From NCBI GenBank assembly GCA_012520655.1, contig JAAYNW010000061.1, positions 1 through 40,910 of the forward strand: DNA of 40,910 bases, in the 5' to 3' direction. Position 1 is the first letter of the stretch. Every line of letters begins with the position of its first letter. The position numbers and the translations under genes were made by a program. Shown here piece by piece: positions 32,540-40,910 of the stretch. The notes beneath the pieces are model-generated. The model saw only the letters and a program-made list of their open reading frames with translations. It did no database searches and had not been told where the DNA came from. This DNA is from Clostridiales bacterium (lineage in GTDB: Bacteria; Bacillota; Clostridia; Lachnospirales; Lachnospiraceae).

Positions 32540-34933
32540 ATGATGAAGAAAATGGATGGAATACAGATAAACCAAAGTGTTTTGAATATAGAAGAGAAAA
32601 TACCGGCAGTGGCGCTTCGGGGAATGACGATCTTGCCCGGGGCAGTGATTCATTTTGACCTTAGTAGAAAGAAATCAATTCTGGCGGTAGAGGAAGCGAT
32701 GACGGATGATCAGAAGATTTTTCTCATCACGCAAAAGGATATGCAGGCGGAGGATCCCGTCTACGAACACGTATACAGTATGGGGACAATCGCGATTGTA
32801 AAGCAAATCATAAAAATGCCCAATAATATTGTCAGGGTAATGGTAGAAGGCATGTCCAGAGGAAGGCTTCTGTCGTTTACGGAGAGAGAAGATTATTTGG
32901 AAGGAATCATAGAAGCCGTTGAAGAACCTAAGGAGTTAATAGGCACCGTACAGGAAGAGGCGATGGTACGGCAGATTAAGGACTTATGTGCGGAGTATGC
33001 ACTTTTTTATCCTAAGACCGGGGTTTCGCTGGAACGGCACATTCACGATGGAACCGAGCTAGGGCAGCTTTTGGATCAGATTACAATCAATATGCCTCTT
33101 AGTTATGAGAAAAAGCAGGCGGTTCTGGCGGCAGTGGATTTGTCGGAACGCTTTGATACCCTTTCTGCCATATTGGCGAATGAAATAGAGGTAGCCAAAG
33201 TGCGGACAGAGCTGACAGAGCGTATAAAAGGACGCATGGAAAAGAATCAGAGAGAATATCTTCTCAGGGAGCAGATGCAGTTTATCAGAGAAGAACTCGG
33301 AGAGAACAATTCATTTTCCGACGCCAGCCAGTTCGAAGAGGAGTTGGAGAAGCTAAAAGGCGAAAAAGAAGTAAAGGAAAAAATAAAAAAAGAAATATCC
33401 CGCTTTAAGAGCCTTTCACAGAACAGCTCGGAAAGCGCCGTAGAGCGTGGATATATCGAGACTCTGTTGGAGCTTCCGTGGGAAAAGAGATCCAAGGATA
33501 ATACTGACCTTACGAAGGCAGAGGAGATTCTGGAGCGGGATCACTATGGTTTGGAACAGGTGAAGGAGAGGATTCTGGAGTCCCTTGCGGTACGCAGTCT
33601 TACAAAACTCGGACAGACTCCTATTATCTGTCTTGTAGGACCTCCGGGTACCGGTAAGACCTCCATTGCAAGAAGCGTAGCTGAAGCGATGAATAAAAAA
33701 TATGTGCGAATTTCTCTCGGCGGAGTCAGAGACGAAGCAGAAATCAGAGGACATAGAAGAACCTATGTAGGCGCCATGCCCGGACGCATTATTGCGGGAT
33801 TAAGGCAGGCAGGAGTAAAGAACCCACTGATGCTTCTGGACGAAATAGATAAAGTAAGCAGCGATTATAAAGGAGATACCTCCTCCGCATTGCTGGAGGT
33901 GCTCGATGCGGAACAGAATAATAAGTTCCGTGATCATTATGTGGAAATTCCGGTGGATTTGTCGGAGGTGCTGTTTATAGCGACGGCCAATTCCGTCTCT
34001 CGGATACCCAAACCGCTTCTGGATCGAATGGAGATTATAGAAGTGACCAGTTATACGGCAAATGAGAAATTCCATATTGCCAAAGAGCATCTCGTTGTAA
34101 AACAGCTGGAGAAGAACGGACTTAAAGCGGAGCAATTAACCATAAGCGACAATGCCTTAAGGCGTATCATCGAAGGATATACGAGGGAGGCGGGAGTCCG
34201 CGAACTGGAGCGCAAGATAGGAAGCATCTGCAGAAAGGCCGCGAGAGAGATTCTGCAAAAGAAAAAAATGAACATTCGAGTAACCGTATCCAAGCTGGAG
34301 AAATATCTCGGGAAGGAAAAATACACCTCGGATAAAGCCAACGATAAAGATGAGGTCGGAATCGTACGGGGACTTGCATGGACCAGCGTAGGCGGGGAAA
34401 CCTTACAGATAGAAGTCAATATGATGCCGGGGAAAGGCGAGATTGATTTGACAGGACAGATGGGAGACGTTATGAAGGAATCCGCTATTACCGGCATGAG
34501 CTATGTACGCTCCGTCAGCAAGAGATATAAGATTGCACAGGATGTATTTAAGAAAAATGATTTTCACATCCATATTCCCGAAGGCGCTGTTCCGAAGGAC
34601 GGGCCGAGTGCGGGAATTACAATGGCGACGGCGATTTTGTCGGCAATAACAAACATTCCTGTAAAAGCACATGTCGCGATGACCGGAGAGATTACGCTGC
34701 GGGGACGTGTTCTTCCTATCGGCGGCTTGAAGGAGAAGATTCTCGCGGCAAAGACGGCGGGCATTAAAACGGTGCTCGTACCGAAGAAAAACGAAAAAGA
34801 TGTGGAAGAAATAGCAGCGGAAATAAAATCAGGTCTCTCCATATTTTTCGTGGAAAATATGGAAGAGGTTCTGACATATGCCTTGGCAAATCAGATGCAG
34901 GACAATGATGCAGGGAAAGGACAGAAGGAATGA
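32540..34933 (+). CDS. lon: ATP-dependent protease Lon (LonA)
   Basis: The 797-residue protein has all LonA domains. The N-terminal substrate-binding domain starts at PAVALRGMTILPGAVIHFDL. A coiled-coil region with REYLLREQMQFIREELGE follows, then the AAA+ module with Walker A GPPGTGKT (367-374) and Walker B LMLLDEIDKV. The C-terminal protease domain has catalytic Ser690 in PKDGPSAGITMAT and Lys731 in IGGLKEKILAAK. It degrades damaged and regulatory proteins in the cytoplasm. The start is uncertain: ATG 32540, 32543 and 32552 are in frame, and AGGA (32536-32539) suits 32543 or 32552 about as well. engB overlaps its stop by four bases. Confidence 0.97.
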   Translation: MMKKMDGIQINQSVLNIEEKIPAVALRGMTILPGAVIHFDLSRKKSILAVEEAMTDDQKIFLITQKDMQAEDPVYEHVYSMGTIAIVKQIIKMPNNIVRVMVEGMSRGRLLSFTEREDYLEGIIEAVEEPKELIGTVQEEAMVRQIKDLCAEYALFYPKTGVSLERHIHDGTELGQLLDQITINMPLSYEKKQAVLAAVDLSERFDTLSAILANEIEVAKVRTELTERIKGRMEKNQREYLLREQMQFIREELGENNSFSDASQFEEELEKLKGEKEVKEKIKKEISRFKSLSQNSSESAVERGYIETLLELPWEKRSKDNTDLTKAEEILERDHYGLEQVKERILESLAVRSLTKLGQTPIICLVGPPGTGKTSIARSVAEAMNKKYVRISLGGVRDEAEIRGHRRTYVGAMPGRIIAGLRQAGVKNPLMLLDEIDKVSSDYKGDTSSALLEVLDAEQNNKFRDHYVEIPVDLSEVLFIATANSVSRIPKPLLDRMEIIEVTSYTANEKFHIAKEHLVVKQLEKNGLKAEQLTISDNALRRIIEGYTREAGVRELERKIGSICRKAAREILQKKKMNIRVTVSKLEKYLGKEKYTSDKANDKDEVGIVRGLAWTSVGGETLQIEVNMMPGKGEIDLTGQMGDVMKESAITGMSYVRSVSKRYKIAQDVFKKNDFHIHIPEGAVPKDGPSAGITMATAILSAITNIPVKAHVAMTGEITLRGRVLPIGGLKEKILAAKTAGIKTVLVPKKNEKDVEEIAAEIKSGLSIFFVENMEEVLTYALANQMQDNDAGKGQKE

Positions 34934-35529
34934 TAATTAAAAATGTCGGTTTGGAAACCGTTTGCGGCATTACCAGCAAGCTGCCGGATAATCCTTATAT
35001 GGAAGTAGCTTTTGCCGGCAAGAGCAACGTCGGGAAATCGTCACTTATCAATGGTCTTATGAACCGGAAATCATTGGCGAGAACGAGCGCACAGCCGGGA
35101 AAAACACAGACGATTAATTTTTATAATATTAATGACCAAATGTATTTTGTGGATTTGCCGGGATACGGATATGCCAAGGCAAATGAAGAGGTAAAGGCGC
35201 AGTGGGGAAGAATGATAGAGAATTACTTAAAGAAGAGCAAGAAGCTAAGAGCGGTGTTCCTCTTGATCGATGTTCGCCATAAACCGTCAGAAAATGATAA
35301 AACGATGTATAGCTGGATATTAAATCAAGGCTATAAACCGATTATTATCGCGACAAAATTAGATAAAATAAATAGAAGCCAGATACAAAGACATGTTAAA
35401 ATGATAAGGGAAGAACTTCAAGCGGATAAGGATACCGTAGTGATACCTTATTCTGCACAGACGAAACAGGGTAGAGAAGAGATTTATGAATTGCTGGATG
35501 AATATCTGGCTGCAGAATCTGTGGAGTAA
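34930..35529 (+). CDS. engB: Ribosome biogenesis GTP-binding protein EngB (YsxC)
   Basis: The 199-residue GTPase has G1 AGKSNVGKSSLINGLMN, a G2 region with TSAQPGKTQTINFY, G3 VDLPGYGYAKA and G4 ATKLDKINR, all diagnostic of YihA/YsxC/EngB. It helps late assembly of the 50S ribosomal subunit. Its ATG overlaps the lon stop (ATGA), so translation is coupled; lon-engB order is common in Firmicutes. The length is normal. The start gives the expected N-terminus, MIIKNVGLETVCGITSKLPD. Confidence 0.97.
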   Translation: MIIKNVGLETVCGITSKLPDNPYMEVAFAGKSNVGKSSLINGLMNRKSLARTSAQPGKTQTINFYNINDQMYFVDLPGYGYAKANEEVKAQWGRMIENYLKKSKKLRAVFLLIDVRHKPSENDKTMYSWILNQGYKPIIIATKLDKINRSQIQRHVKMIREELQADKDTVVIPYSAQTKQGREEIYELLDEYLAAESVE

Positions 35530-35579
35530 AGTACGGCAGGAGGCAAGATATAAAACCGCATCGGCAAGAGAGGTGTTTT

Positions 35580-36809
35580 ATGAAACCGTCATTGAAGACA
35601 TATTTAAAAGTACTTATGAATCTGGGAATAGCAGCGGTAACCTTACTTCTGCTCGTATTGCTGCTACCCCGAGTGATTGTATTCTTCATGCCATTTGTAG
35701 TGGGATGGATTATCGCCATGATTGCGAATCCCATTGTCCGCTTCTTTGAAGAGAAATTAAAAATTAAAAGAAAAGCGGGAACGGCGTTTGTAATTATTTC
35801 CGTTATAGCTCTCGTTATTTTTGCTGGTTATATGATAGGAGCCAAGATAACGGAAGAGATGGTCGGGTTAGTGCAAGAGCTGCCTGAGATGTGGAAAGAC
35901 GTAGAAAATGATTTTAAGGCGAACAGCAAGAATCTGGACGTTTTTTACAGCAGATTTCCGGAGGAGATTCGCACCGCTGTTGAGGGCATCAGCGAAGAAC
36001 TGGAGGGTTATGTAGGAGATTTGGTAACTATGGCGGGGACTCCGACCATAGAAGCGCTAGGTAACTTTGCGAGACATTTGCCGACTGCAATTGTCGGAGC
36101 GGTCATATGCCTTTTGTCCGCATACTTTTTTGTGGCGGAGAGAGAATACCTGTCGTCCGGTGTAATGAAACATATGCCGGAGGCTGTAAGATACCGCTAT
36201 TATATGATGTCACGCAGCTTTCGGCGAGCTGTAGGCGGATATTTCAAGGCACAGCTCAAGATTGAGATATGGATGTATTTGCTTCTGGTCATCGGGTTGT
36301 GGATATTGAAAGTGGATTATGTGCTGCTCATCGCTCTCGGCATAGCTTTGCTGGACTTTTTTCCCATCTTCGGTACGGGCACGGTGCTGATACCGTGGGC
36401 TGTCATCAAGATTCTCGGTGCGGATTACAAAATGGCGGTAGGGCTTCTCATCATCTGGTGCGGCGGGCAGCTTGCAAGACAGATCATTCAACCGAAGATT
36501 GTGGGAGATTCTATGGGAATGGCCCCGATTCCGACTTTGTTTCTATTGTTTATAGGATATAAGGCAGGCGGTGTACTGGGAATGATTATCGCTATACCGG
36601 TAGGCATAATTTTAATAAATATGTATGAAGAAGGCGTGTTCAATACGACGCTTAACAGCCTGAGAATATTAATGGCGGGTATCAATAACTTCAGGAGACT
36701 GGAAGAGGATGATATGGCCGGCGTAAGACGGTATGAAAAAAGCCAAAGGGATAAAGTGCACAAGCAGGAAGAAAAGGGAACGGGCGAAGGAGAAGGTAAC
36801 AAAAAATGA
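35580..36809 (+). CDS. ytvI: YtvI-like membrane protein, AI-2E/PerM family
   Basis: The 409-residue membrane protein has about seven to eight transmembrane segments in the AI-2E transporter (PerM) pattern. It has two N-terminal spans (VTLLLLVLLLPRVIVFFMPF, AFVIISVIALVIFAGYMIGA), a soluble middle, and C-terminal spans including IALGIALLDFFPIFGTGTVL and VLGMIIAIPVGIILINMYEE. The sequence is closest to the sporulation protein YtvI group, whose biochemical role is unsettled. The C-terminus is a charged tail (KVHKQEEKGTGEGEGNKK). GAGAGG precedes the ATG. Its stop overlaps the start of the dehydrogenase gene by four bases. Family membership is firm; the YtvI subgroup is an inference from memory. 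Confidence 0.85.
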   Translation: MKPSLKTYLKVLMNLGIAAVTLLLLVLLLPRVIVFFMPFVVGWIIAMIANPIVRFFEEKLKIKRKAGTAFVIISVIALVIFAGYMIGAKITEEMVGLVQELPEMWKDVENDFKANSKNLDVFYSRFPEEIRTAVEGISEELEGYVGDLVTMAGTPTIEALGNFARHLPTAIVGAVICLLSAYFFVAEREYLSSGVMKHMPEAVRYRYYMMSRSFRRAVGGYFKAQLKIEIWMYLLLVIGLWILKVDYVLLIALGIALLDFFPIFGTGTVLIPWAVIKILGADYKMAVGLLIIWCGGQLARQIIQPKIVGDSMGMAPIPTLFLLFIGYKAGGVLGMIIAIPVGIILINMYEEGVFNTTLNSLRILMAGINNFRRLEEDDMAGVRRYEKSQRDKVHKQEEKGTGEGEGNKK

Positions 36810-37789
36810 ATGTGACAGTATATAACTGCAGGGAATTCGACGAGGAAGAATTATTCTTCAAGTATGCAAAGGAATTGGGAATCGGGCTGACTTTGTGCCC
36901 TGATGCTCCGGATATGGAGAATATCTCACTGGTAAATGGTAGCGAATGTGTAAATATCATTACTTCCCGGATGACGGAACAGCTTCTTGCCGGCTTAAAG
37001 GAAAACGGAGTCTCTTACTTGACGACAAGAACAATCGGCTATGACCACATAGATATGGAAGCAGCCAGAAGACTGGGAATCCGTGTGGTGAATGCTCCTT
37101 ACGGCCCACATGGAGTGGCGGATTATACCGTTATGCTCCTCCTTATGTCTATCCGCAAGATGAAACGTATTATGCAAAGAGGCAGCATACAAGACTTTTC
37201 CCTGGAGGGGATTCAAGGAAGGGAACTGAAGGATCTAACCGTAGGTATTATCGGTACGGGGAGAATCGGAAAGACGGTTATCCGCAGTCTCTCCGGCTTT
37301 GGCTGTAAGATGTTGGCGTACGATTTATATGAAGATGAAGAAGTAAAAAAAGATGCTGTCTATGTATCTCTGGAAGAAATGTGGCAGCAGACAGATGTCA
37401 TTACGCTTCATACTCCGCTTACGGATGAAAATTATCATATGATAGGGAAAAGCACGATTGAAAAGATGAAAAAGGGCGTGGTAATAATAAACACGGCCAG
37501 AGGTGGGCTTATTGATACCGAGGCGCTCATCTCCGGCATTGAATCCGGTAAAATCGGTGCAGCAGGACTGGATGTGGTGGAGAATGAATTCGGTCTCTAC
37601 TATTACGATAGGAAATCGGACACGCTGAATAACCGAGAACTTTCCGTACTGAGAGGATTTCCGAACGTTACTGTGACGCATCACATGGCTTTTTATACGG
37701 ACAACTACGTGGAAACTGTAGTCCGGGATTCGCTGATGGCATGTAAGCTTTTTGCGGAGGGCAGAGAAAACCCGTGGGAGGTCGTATAA
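36806..37789 (+). CDS. D-2-hydroxyacid dehydrogenase (D-lactate dehydrogenase-like)
   Basis: The 327-residue NAD-dependent enzyme has the cofactor motif VGIIGTGRIGKTVIRSL (about 144-160) and the catalytic triad region. The Arg is in INTARGGLIDTEAL, the Glu in GLDVVENE, and the His in VTVTHHMAFYTDNYVE. It reduces a 2-oxoacid such as pyruvate to the D-hydroxyacid; the late HMAFYT segment is seen in D-lactate dehydrogenase and VanH-like members. In a fermenter it would recycle NADH to D-lactate. The ATG overlaps the ytvI-like stop, and truA begins directly after its stop codon. The substrate is an inference. Confidence 0.9.
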   Translation: MNVTVYNCREFDEEELFFKYAKELGIGLTLCPDAPDMENISLVNGSECVNIITSRMTEQLLAGLKENGVSYLTTRTIGYDHIDMEAARRLGIRVVNAPYGPHGVADYTVMLLLMSIRKMKRIMQRGSIQDFSLEGIQGRELKDLTVGIIGTGRIGKTVIRSLSGFGCKMLAYDLYEDEEVKKDAVYVSLEEMWQQTDVITLHTPLTDENYHMIGKSTIEKMKKGVVIINTARGGLIDTEALISGIESGKIGAAGLDVVENEFGLYYYDRKSDTLNNRELSVLRGFPNVTVTHHMAFYTDNYVETVVRDSLMACKLFAEGRENPWEVV

Positions 37790-38530
37790 TTGCGCAATAT
37801 AAAAGTAATACTTCAATATGAAGGAACGAGATATCAGGGTTGGCAGAGACAGGAGAAAAACGGAAACACCATACAGGGCAAGCTGGAAGCGGTGCTTACA
37901 AGAATGTGCAGCTATCCAGTGGAGGTAAATGGTTCGGGAAGAACCGATGCGGGAGTCCATGCGCTCGGACAAGTAGCTAATTTTCACATTGATACGGATA
38001 TGACGCCGGAAGAAATCATGCAGTATATGAATGTCTATCTTCCGGAGGATATAGCGGTCATTCAGGCCCAGGAGGCAGCAGAGAGGTTTCACAGCCGGTT
38101 GAATGCAAAGGGCAAGACGTACCGCTACAGAGTGTTAAACAGTAATGTTCCACATATATTTGACAGGAGATATGTGTATGAGGTTCCGGAGTCACTTGAT
38201 ATGGAAGCGATGAAACAGGCGGCGGATATCTTATGCGGAACGCATGATTTTAAGGCTTTTACTTCGGTTAAAAAGGGTAAAAAATCTACGGTGCGCACCG
38301 TAGAAGCCATTGACATTGAACGCGTGGGGGAAGAGATTCGGTTTACCTTTAAAGGAAATGGTTTTTTGTATCATATGGTACGGATTATAATGGGAACCTT
38401 GCTTGAGGTAGGGATGCACAAAAGAGAAGCGGCACAGGTAGAAGAGCTTCTGACGTCGGGAACGAGGGAAGAAGCCGGTATGCTGGTGCCTGCCAAGGGA
38501 CTTACACTGGTGGAGGTTCATTATTCGTGA
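37790..38530 (+). CDS. truA: tRNA pseudouridine(38-40) synthase TruA
   Basis: The 246-residue protein modifies uridines 38-40 in the tRNA anticodon stem. The catalytic Asp53 lies in GSGRTDAGVHALGQVANF. Also typical are YEGTRYQGWQRQ near the N-terminus, KGKTYRYRVLN and the late FLYHMVRIIMGTLLEVG. Translation begins at TTG 37790, directly after the preceding TAA, with GGGAGG (37776-37781) 8 nt upstream. No ATG in the frame could replace it without losing the conserved N-terminus. Its last codons overlap the GTG start of the vanZ-like gene. Confidence 0.96.
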   Translation: MRNIKVILQYEGTRYQGWQRQEKNGNTIQGKLEAVLTRMCSYPVEVNGSGRTDAGVHALGQVANFHIDTDMTPEEIMQYMNVYLPEDIAVIQAQEAAERFHSRLNAKGKTYRYRVLNSNVPHIFDRRYVYEVPESLDMEAMKQAADILCGTHDFKAFTSVKKGKKSTVRTVEAIDIERVGEEIRFTFKGNGFLYHMVRIIMGTLLEVGMHKREAAQVEELLTSGTREEAGMLVPAKGLTLVEVHYS

Positions 38531-39042
38531 TTAAATCCAAGGTTTGGGATTTTAAAAGCTGGAATGCTAAACATATTAAATTAGTATTTTTTATTTATAT
38601 AGCAATTGTCATAAAGGTAATTATATTCAAATATCCGTGGGAGAATCTGATGGCGATTGCGGGGACGTGGAGAAGAGGAATCGTTCTTGAGGGATTGGAT
38701 ACCGCCAATTTTACTTTGTTCAAAACCATAAGGATGTATATCGATTATTCCTATATGCTCAATAGCTTTGAGAATCTGGTGGGAAATGTGGTAGTCTTTA
38801 TTCCTTTCGGTTTTCTTCTCCCTTATGTTAAAGAAAGCTGCAAGCGTTTTTGGGTTCTCTTTTTAAATACGTTCATTTTTGTGCTCGGAATCGAAGTCTT
38901 TCAGCTGTTCAGCGCCTTCGGTGCTTTTGATGTGGATGATATTCTGTTGAATTGCTTCGGTGCTATGCTCGGATGGATCGCTTATGTGAAATGGGAATCC
39001 ATCCTCGGAAATATAGAACGAAAGCGGCAGAAACATAATTAA
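38527..39042 (+). CDS. VanZ-like family protein
   Basis: The 171-residue membrane protein has four to five hydrophobic segments. The VanZ hallmarks are LVGNVVVFIPFGFLLPYV and EVFQLFSAFGAFDVDDILLN followed by CFGAMLGWIAYV. VanZ raises teicoplanin resistance in enterococci by an unresolved mechanism, but most homologues are unlinked to van clusters, as here, and have no assigned role. The GTG start overlaps the truA stop (GTGA) and is served by GGAGG (38512-38516) 10 nt upstream. An AT-rich 280-bp gap without a visible terminator follows. Confidence 0.92.
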   Translation: MIKSKVWDFKSWNAKHIKLVFFIYIAIVIKVIIFKYPWENLMAIAGTWRRGIVLEGLDTANFTLFKTIRMYIDYSYMLNSFENLVGNVVVFIPFGFLLPYVKESCKRFWVLFLNTFIFVLGIEVFQLFSAFGAFDVDDILLNCFGAMLGWIAYVKWESILGNIERKRQKHN

Positions 39043-39324
39043 ATATTGAAAAGTTAATATATGGATGTAACATTAAAAGGTTGTGAAAATTTTGTGAATA
39101 TTTAAAATTTTTGCAACTTTTTGTTATCTTAATGTATCTAATTTATTAGGAGAAAACTTAACTTTATACATATAGGCCTGTAAAAATAAGCTTATATAGT
39201 TAATAATTAAGAAAAAATAAATATTTTTTTGCAGTATTTTTGTTTTTTATAGGATATTACTATTAAAAGGATTTAAAAAGAAGATAATAAAACATACAGA
39301 AAGTATAGATGAGAGACTGTACAT

Positions 39325-39888
39325 ATGGACAAGAAAAAAGGGGATAAATTGTCTGTTTCAAGAGTGGCTGACAAAGACGCGTTACAGCAGAAAATAAACT
39401 TATACAGCGATATGCTGTACAAAATTGCATTTCTGCAGCTTAGAAACAATCAAGACGCGGAGGATGTCGTACAAGAGACATTTTATCAGTTTATTAAAGC
39501 GAATAAGGAATTCGAGTCGCCGGAGCATGAAAAAGCATGGCTGATTAAAGTGACCTTAAACGGCTGCCGAAAAATATGGCGTTCCGCATGGTATCGCCAT
39601 ACAGATGCCATGCCGGAAAAGGAGATTGCATTAAATAAAACGAATTCATCCGAAAGCATCATGGAAAAGGAAGCTGTACAAAAAGAGCAGAACAGGGAAA
39701 TTATGGCCGCAGTAATGAAGCTTCCGAGAAAGTACCGCGAAGTCATACATTTGTTTTATTTTCAGCAAATGAGTATAAAAGAAATATGCCTTGTTACGGA
39801 CAGGAAAGAATCTACCGTAACGTCACAGCTTACCAGGGGAAGAGAGCTGCTTAAAAAAAATCTCAGGGAGGAGTATCAGTATGAATGA
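39325..39888 (+). CDS. ECF-type RNA polymerase sigma factor
   Basis: The 187-residue protein has the two domains of extracytoplasmic-function sigma factors. Region 2 (about 25-90) includes YKIAFLQLRNNQDAEDVVQE and FYQFIKANKEFESPEHEKAW. Region 4 (about 125-182) contains LPRKYREVIHLFYFQQMSIK and a helix-turn-helix at EICLVTDRKESTVTSQLTRG. It should direct RNA polymerase to a stress regulon under control of the partner encoded next, with which it overlaps by eight bases. The gene is preceded by a strikingly AT-rich 280 bp where its own promoter should lie. The ribosome site is weak (GAGAGACTG), leaving some doubt about the start. Confidence 0.92.
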   Translation: MDKKKGDKLSVSRVADKDALQQKINLYSDMLYKIAFLQLRNNQDAEDVVQETFYQFIKANKEFESPEHEKAWLIKVTLNGCRKIWRSAWYRHTDAMPEKEIALNKTNSSESIMEKEAVQKEQNREIMAAVMKLPRKYREVIHLFYFQQMSIKEICLVTDRKESTVTSQLTRGRELLKKNLREEYQYE

Positions 39889-40864
39889 TTTTAGAGATGC
39901 ATATCAATCGGCCATACAGGATATAAAAGAATTTCATATTGATGTTTCAAGCTGTATGGATGAACGAAAGCATAGGTATCGCGTTGCGAAGCGTGCGCAT
40001 AAGGCGACGGCAACGGTATTTTCTGCCATGTGTGTGCTCTTTGTCTGTGGTTTTGGAACGGTAAAAGCGGCGGAATATTTTCAGAATGTAATAAGAGTAA
40101 ATGAATGTGGATTTGAATCGGGTGATGCTTTTACTATGTCAAAAGTCGAATCCAAACAAAATAAATGCTATGTCGTTGAAGAATCATTGAAAACTCCTAT
40201 GCTTGTGGAAGATAAAGAGGCTCCTGCTTTAATGGATGAGGTAAGCGAGGAAGCCCTAAAAGAAAAGCAGACGGCAGCGGGCGGTCAGCCAATGAGTGTA
40301 ACCGACAGTTTCATAACGGATAATTCCGTGACAGGCAACTCTGTAAGCGGAAACGGGCAGGTGGATGCTATGCCTGAGACAGAGAAGCAGATAGCGGGAG
40401 ACAATGAGGAAGACAGAGCGAAAGAGAAGGAGCTTTCTGTATATAGTTATTCTTCGTGGGAAGAATTTGAAAAAAGTGAAGATATTATTTTCCCGCAACC
40501 GTCTATAAGCATAGGAGAGAACATTACATCTACAGAATTTACGGTTTGTGGCAACTGGGCGACGGTTCGTTATGATGTAGATGATAAAGTGCTCTGGCTG
40601 GAGAGAACCGATTATGCAGACACAAATGGACATGAGTCTTCAAAGGTATTTTCCGGAGGCGTATGCAACGAAAGAACCTATACGACGCCGGAGGATTACA
40701 CTTATACGCTTGTGGATTCGGTAAAGACGAAGGATAGCGATAAGCTACAGATACATGCGGCGGTTACCGTAGGAAGTTACGAAATATATGTGGATTTTTT
40801 GGGATTTACGGAAAAAGAAGCAAAGAATATTATGGACAGTATAAACCTGAGCCTATATGAATAA
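39881..40864 (+). CDS. Probable membrane anti-sigma factor with DUF4367-like domain
   Basis: The 327-residue protein has a short cytoplasmic N-terminus (1-41), one membrane segment (about 42-62, ATVFSAMCVLFVCGFGTV) and a long outside part. The last 130 residues, from YSSWEEFEKSEDIIFPQPSI to GFTEKEAKNIMDSINLSLYE, resemble DUF4367, which is common in proteins encoded after ECF sigma genes in Clostridia. Between them lies a low-complexity Thr/Asn/Ser/Gly stretch (VTDSFITDNSVTGNSVSGNG) and an acidic linker. The eight-base overlap with the sigma gene and a GGGAGGAG site inside it argue for an anti-sigma role. The N-terminus lacks a recognisable zinc anti-sigma motif (HxxxCxxC), so the function is inferred from context. 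Confidence 0.8.
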   Translation: MNDFRDAYQSAIQDIKEFHIDVSSCMDERKHRYRVAKRAHKATATVFSAMCVLFVCGFGTVKAAEYFQNVIRVNECGFESGDAFTMSKVESKQNKCYVVEESLKTPMLVEDKEAPALMDEVSEEALKEKQTAAGGQPMSVTDSFITDNSVTGNSVSGNGQVDAMPETEKQIAGDNEEDRAKEKELSVYSYSSWEEFEKSEDIIFPQPSISIGENITSTEFTVCGNWATVRYDVDDKVLWLERTDYADTNGHESSKVFSGGVCNERTYTTPEDYTYTLVDSVKTKDSDKLQIHAAVTVGSYEIYVDFLGFTEKEAKNIMDSINLSLYE

Positions 40865-40892
40865 GGGATTTAAGGATAGTGTCAAATGACCT

Positions 40893-40910
40893 ATGAAAAA
40901 ACTGGGCAAA
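40893..40910 (+). CDS. Possible start of a further gene, cut by the window end
   Basis: ATG AAA AAA CTG GGC AAA begins 28 nt after the preceding stop and would encode MKKLGK. Only a weak AAGGAT is seen 15-20 nt upstream. Six codons cannot establish a gene. Confidence 0.2.

Noticed and set aside
32434-32658. 74-residue frame between clpX and lon
   Set aside because: It runs through the palindromic repeats and the terminator and overlaps lon in another frame; no ribosome site or family resemblance.
38527-39042. Vancomycin/teicoplanin resistance cluster
   Set aside because: A VanZ-like protein and a VanH-like dehydrogenase occur near each other, but no vanA/B ligase, vanX or vanRS is present; both families are common as housekeeping genes.

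Overview
The window looks like a chromosomal segment of an endospore-forming Clostridia, most likely a Lachnospiraceae gut or plant-fibre anaerobe. This rests on moderate AT-richness, AGGAGG-type ribosome binding sites, a CotJ spore-coat operon, an alpha/beta-type small acid-soluble spore protein, a YtvI-like sporulation membrane protein, a PPi-type phosphofructokinase, and a maltodextrin importer without its own ATPase. The genus cannot be fixed from sequence reading alone.

Layout. 1-2170: a five-gene tRNA array (Gly, Arg, His, Gln, Lys) with terminator, a MATE exporter, and a solo tRNA-Leu with its own promoter and terminator. 2171-5495: an apparently gene-free 350 bp, two GNAT acetyltransferases, then (minus strand) a cupin gene and the cotJ operon, in which CotJA- and CotJB-like parts are fused. 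5602-7018: PPi-dependent phosphofructokinase with a clear promoter. 7016-17662: a carbohydrate phosphorylase region. An AraC regulator diverges from two large tandem GH94-like phosphorylases; a LacI regulator and a glycogen/maltodextrin phosphorylase follow, both preceded by GAAAACGYTTTC operators. 17775-19500: an XRE regulator, a LytTR response regulator without a visible kinase, and decayed sequence including a PhzF-family pseudogene. 19500-21056 (minus): an ABC-F ATPase. 21251-27254: a maltodextrin uptake and use operon (binding lipoprotein, two permeases, MalQ, LacI). It has a strong promoter, three tandem 12-bp operator-like repeats at the transcription start, and an internal terminator after the binding-protein gene.

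27251-28985: a CYTH-domain protein (minus), a DJ-1/PfpI protein and a SASP gene with a structured leader. 29020-35529: the protein quality-control block tig-clpP-clpX-lon-engB. 35580-39042: tightly packed ytvI-like, D-2-hydroxyacid dehydrogenase, truA and vanZ-like genes, mostly start/stop-overlapping. 39325-40864: an ECF sigma factor and its membrane-bound partner, probably an anti-sigma factor.

How it fits together: the central 20 kb reads as an alpha-glucan programme. Maltodextrins are imported by the SBP/permease system (ATPase supplied from elsewhere), rearranged by MalQ and phosphorolysed by GlgP/MalP to glucose-1-phosphate. Glycolysis then runs through a PPi-linked PFK. The adjacent GH94-like pair probably produces sugar-1-phosphate from a different glucan, likely beta-linked, whose identity is the main open question.
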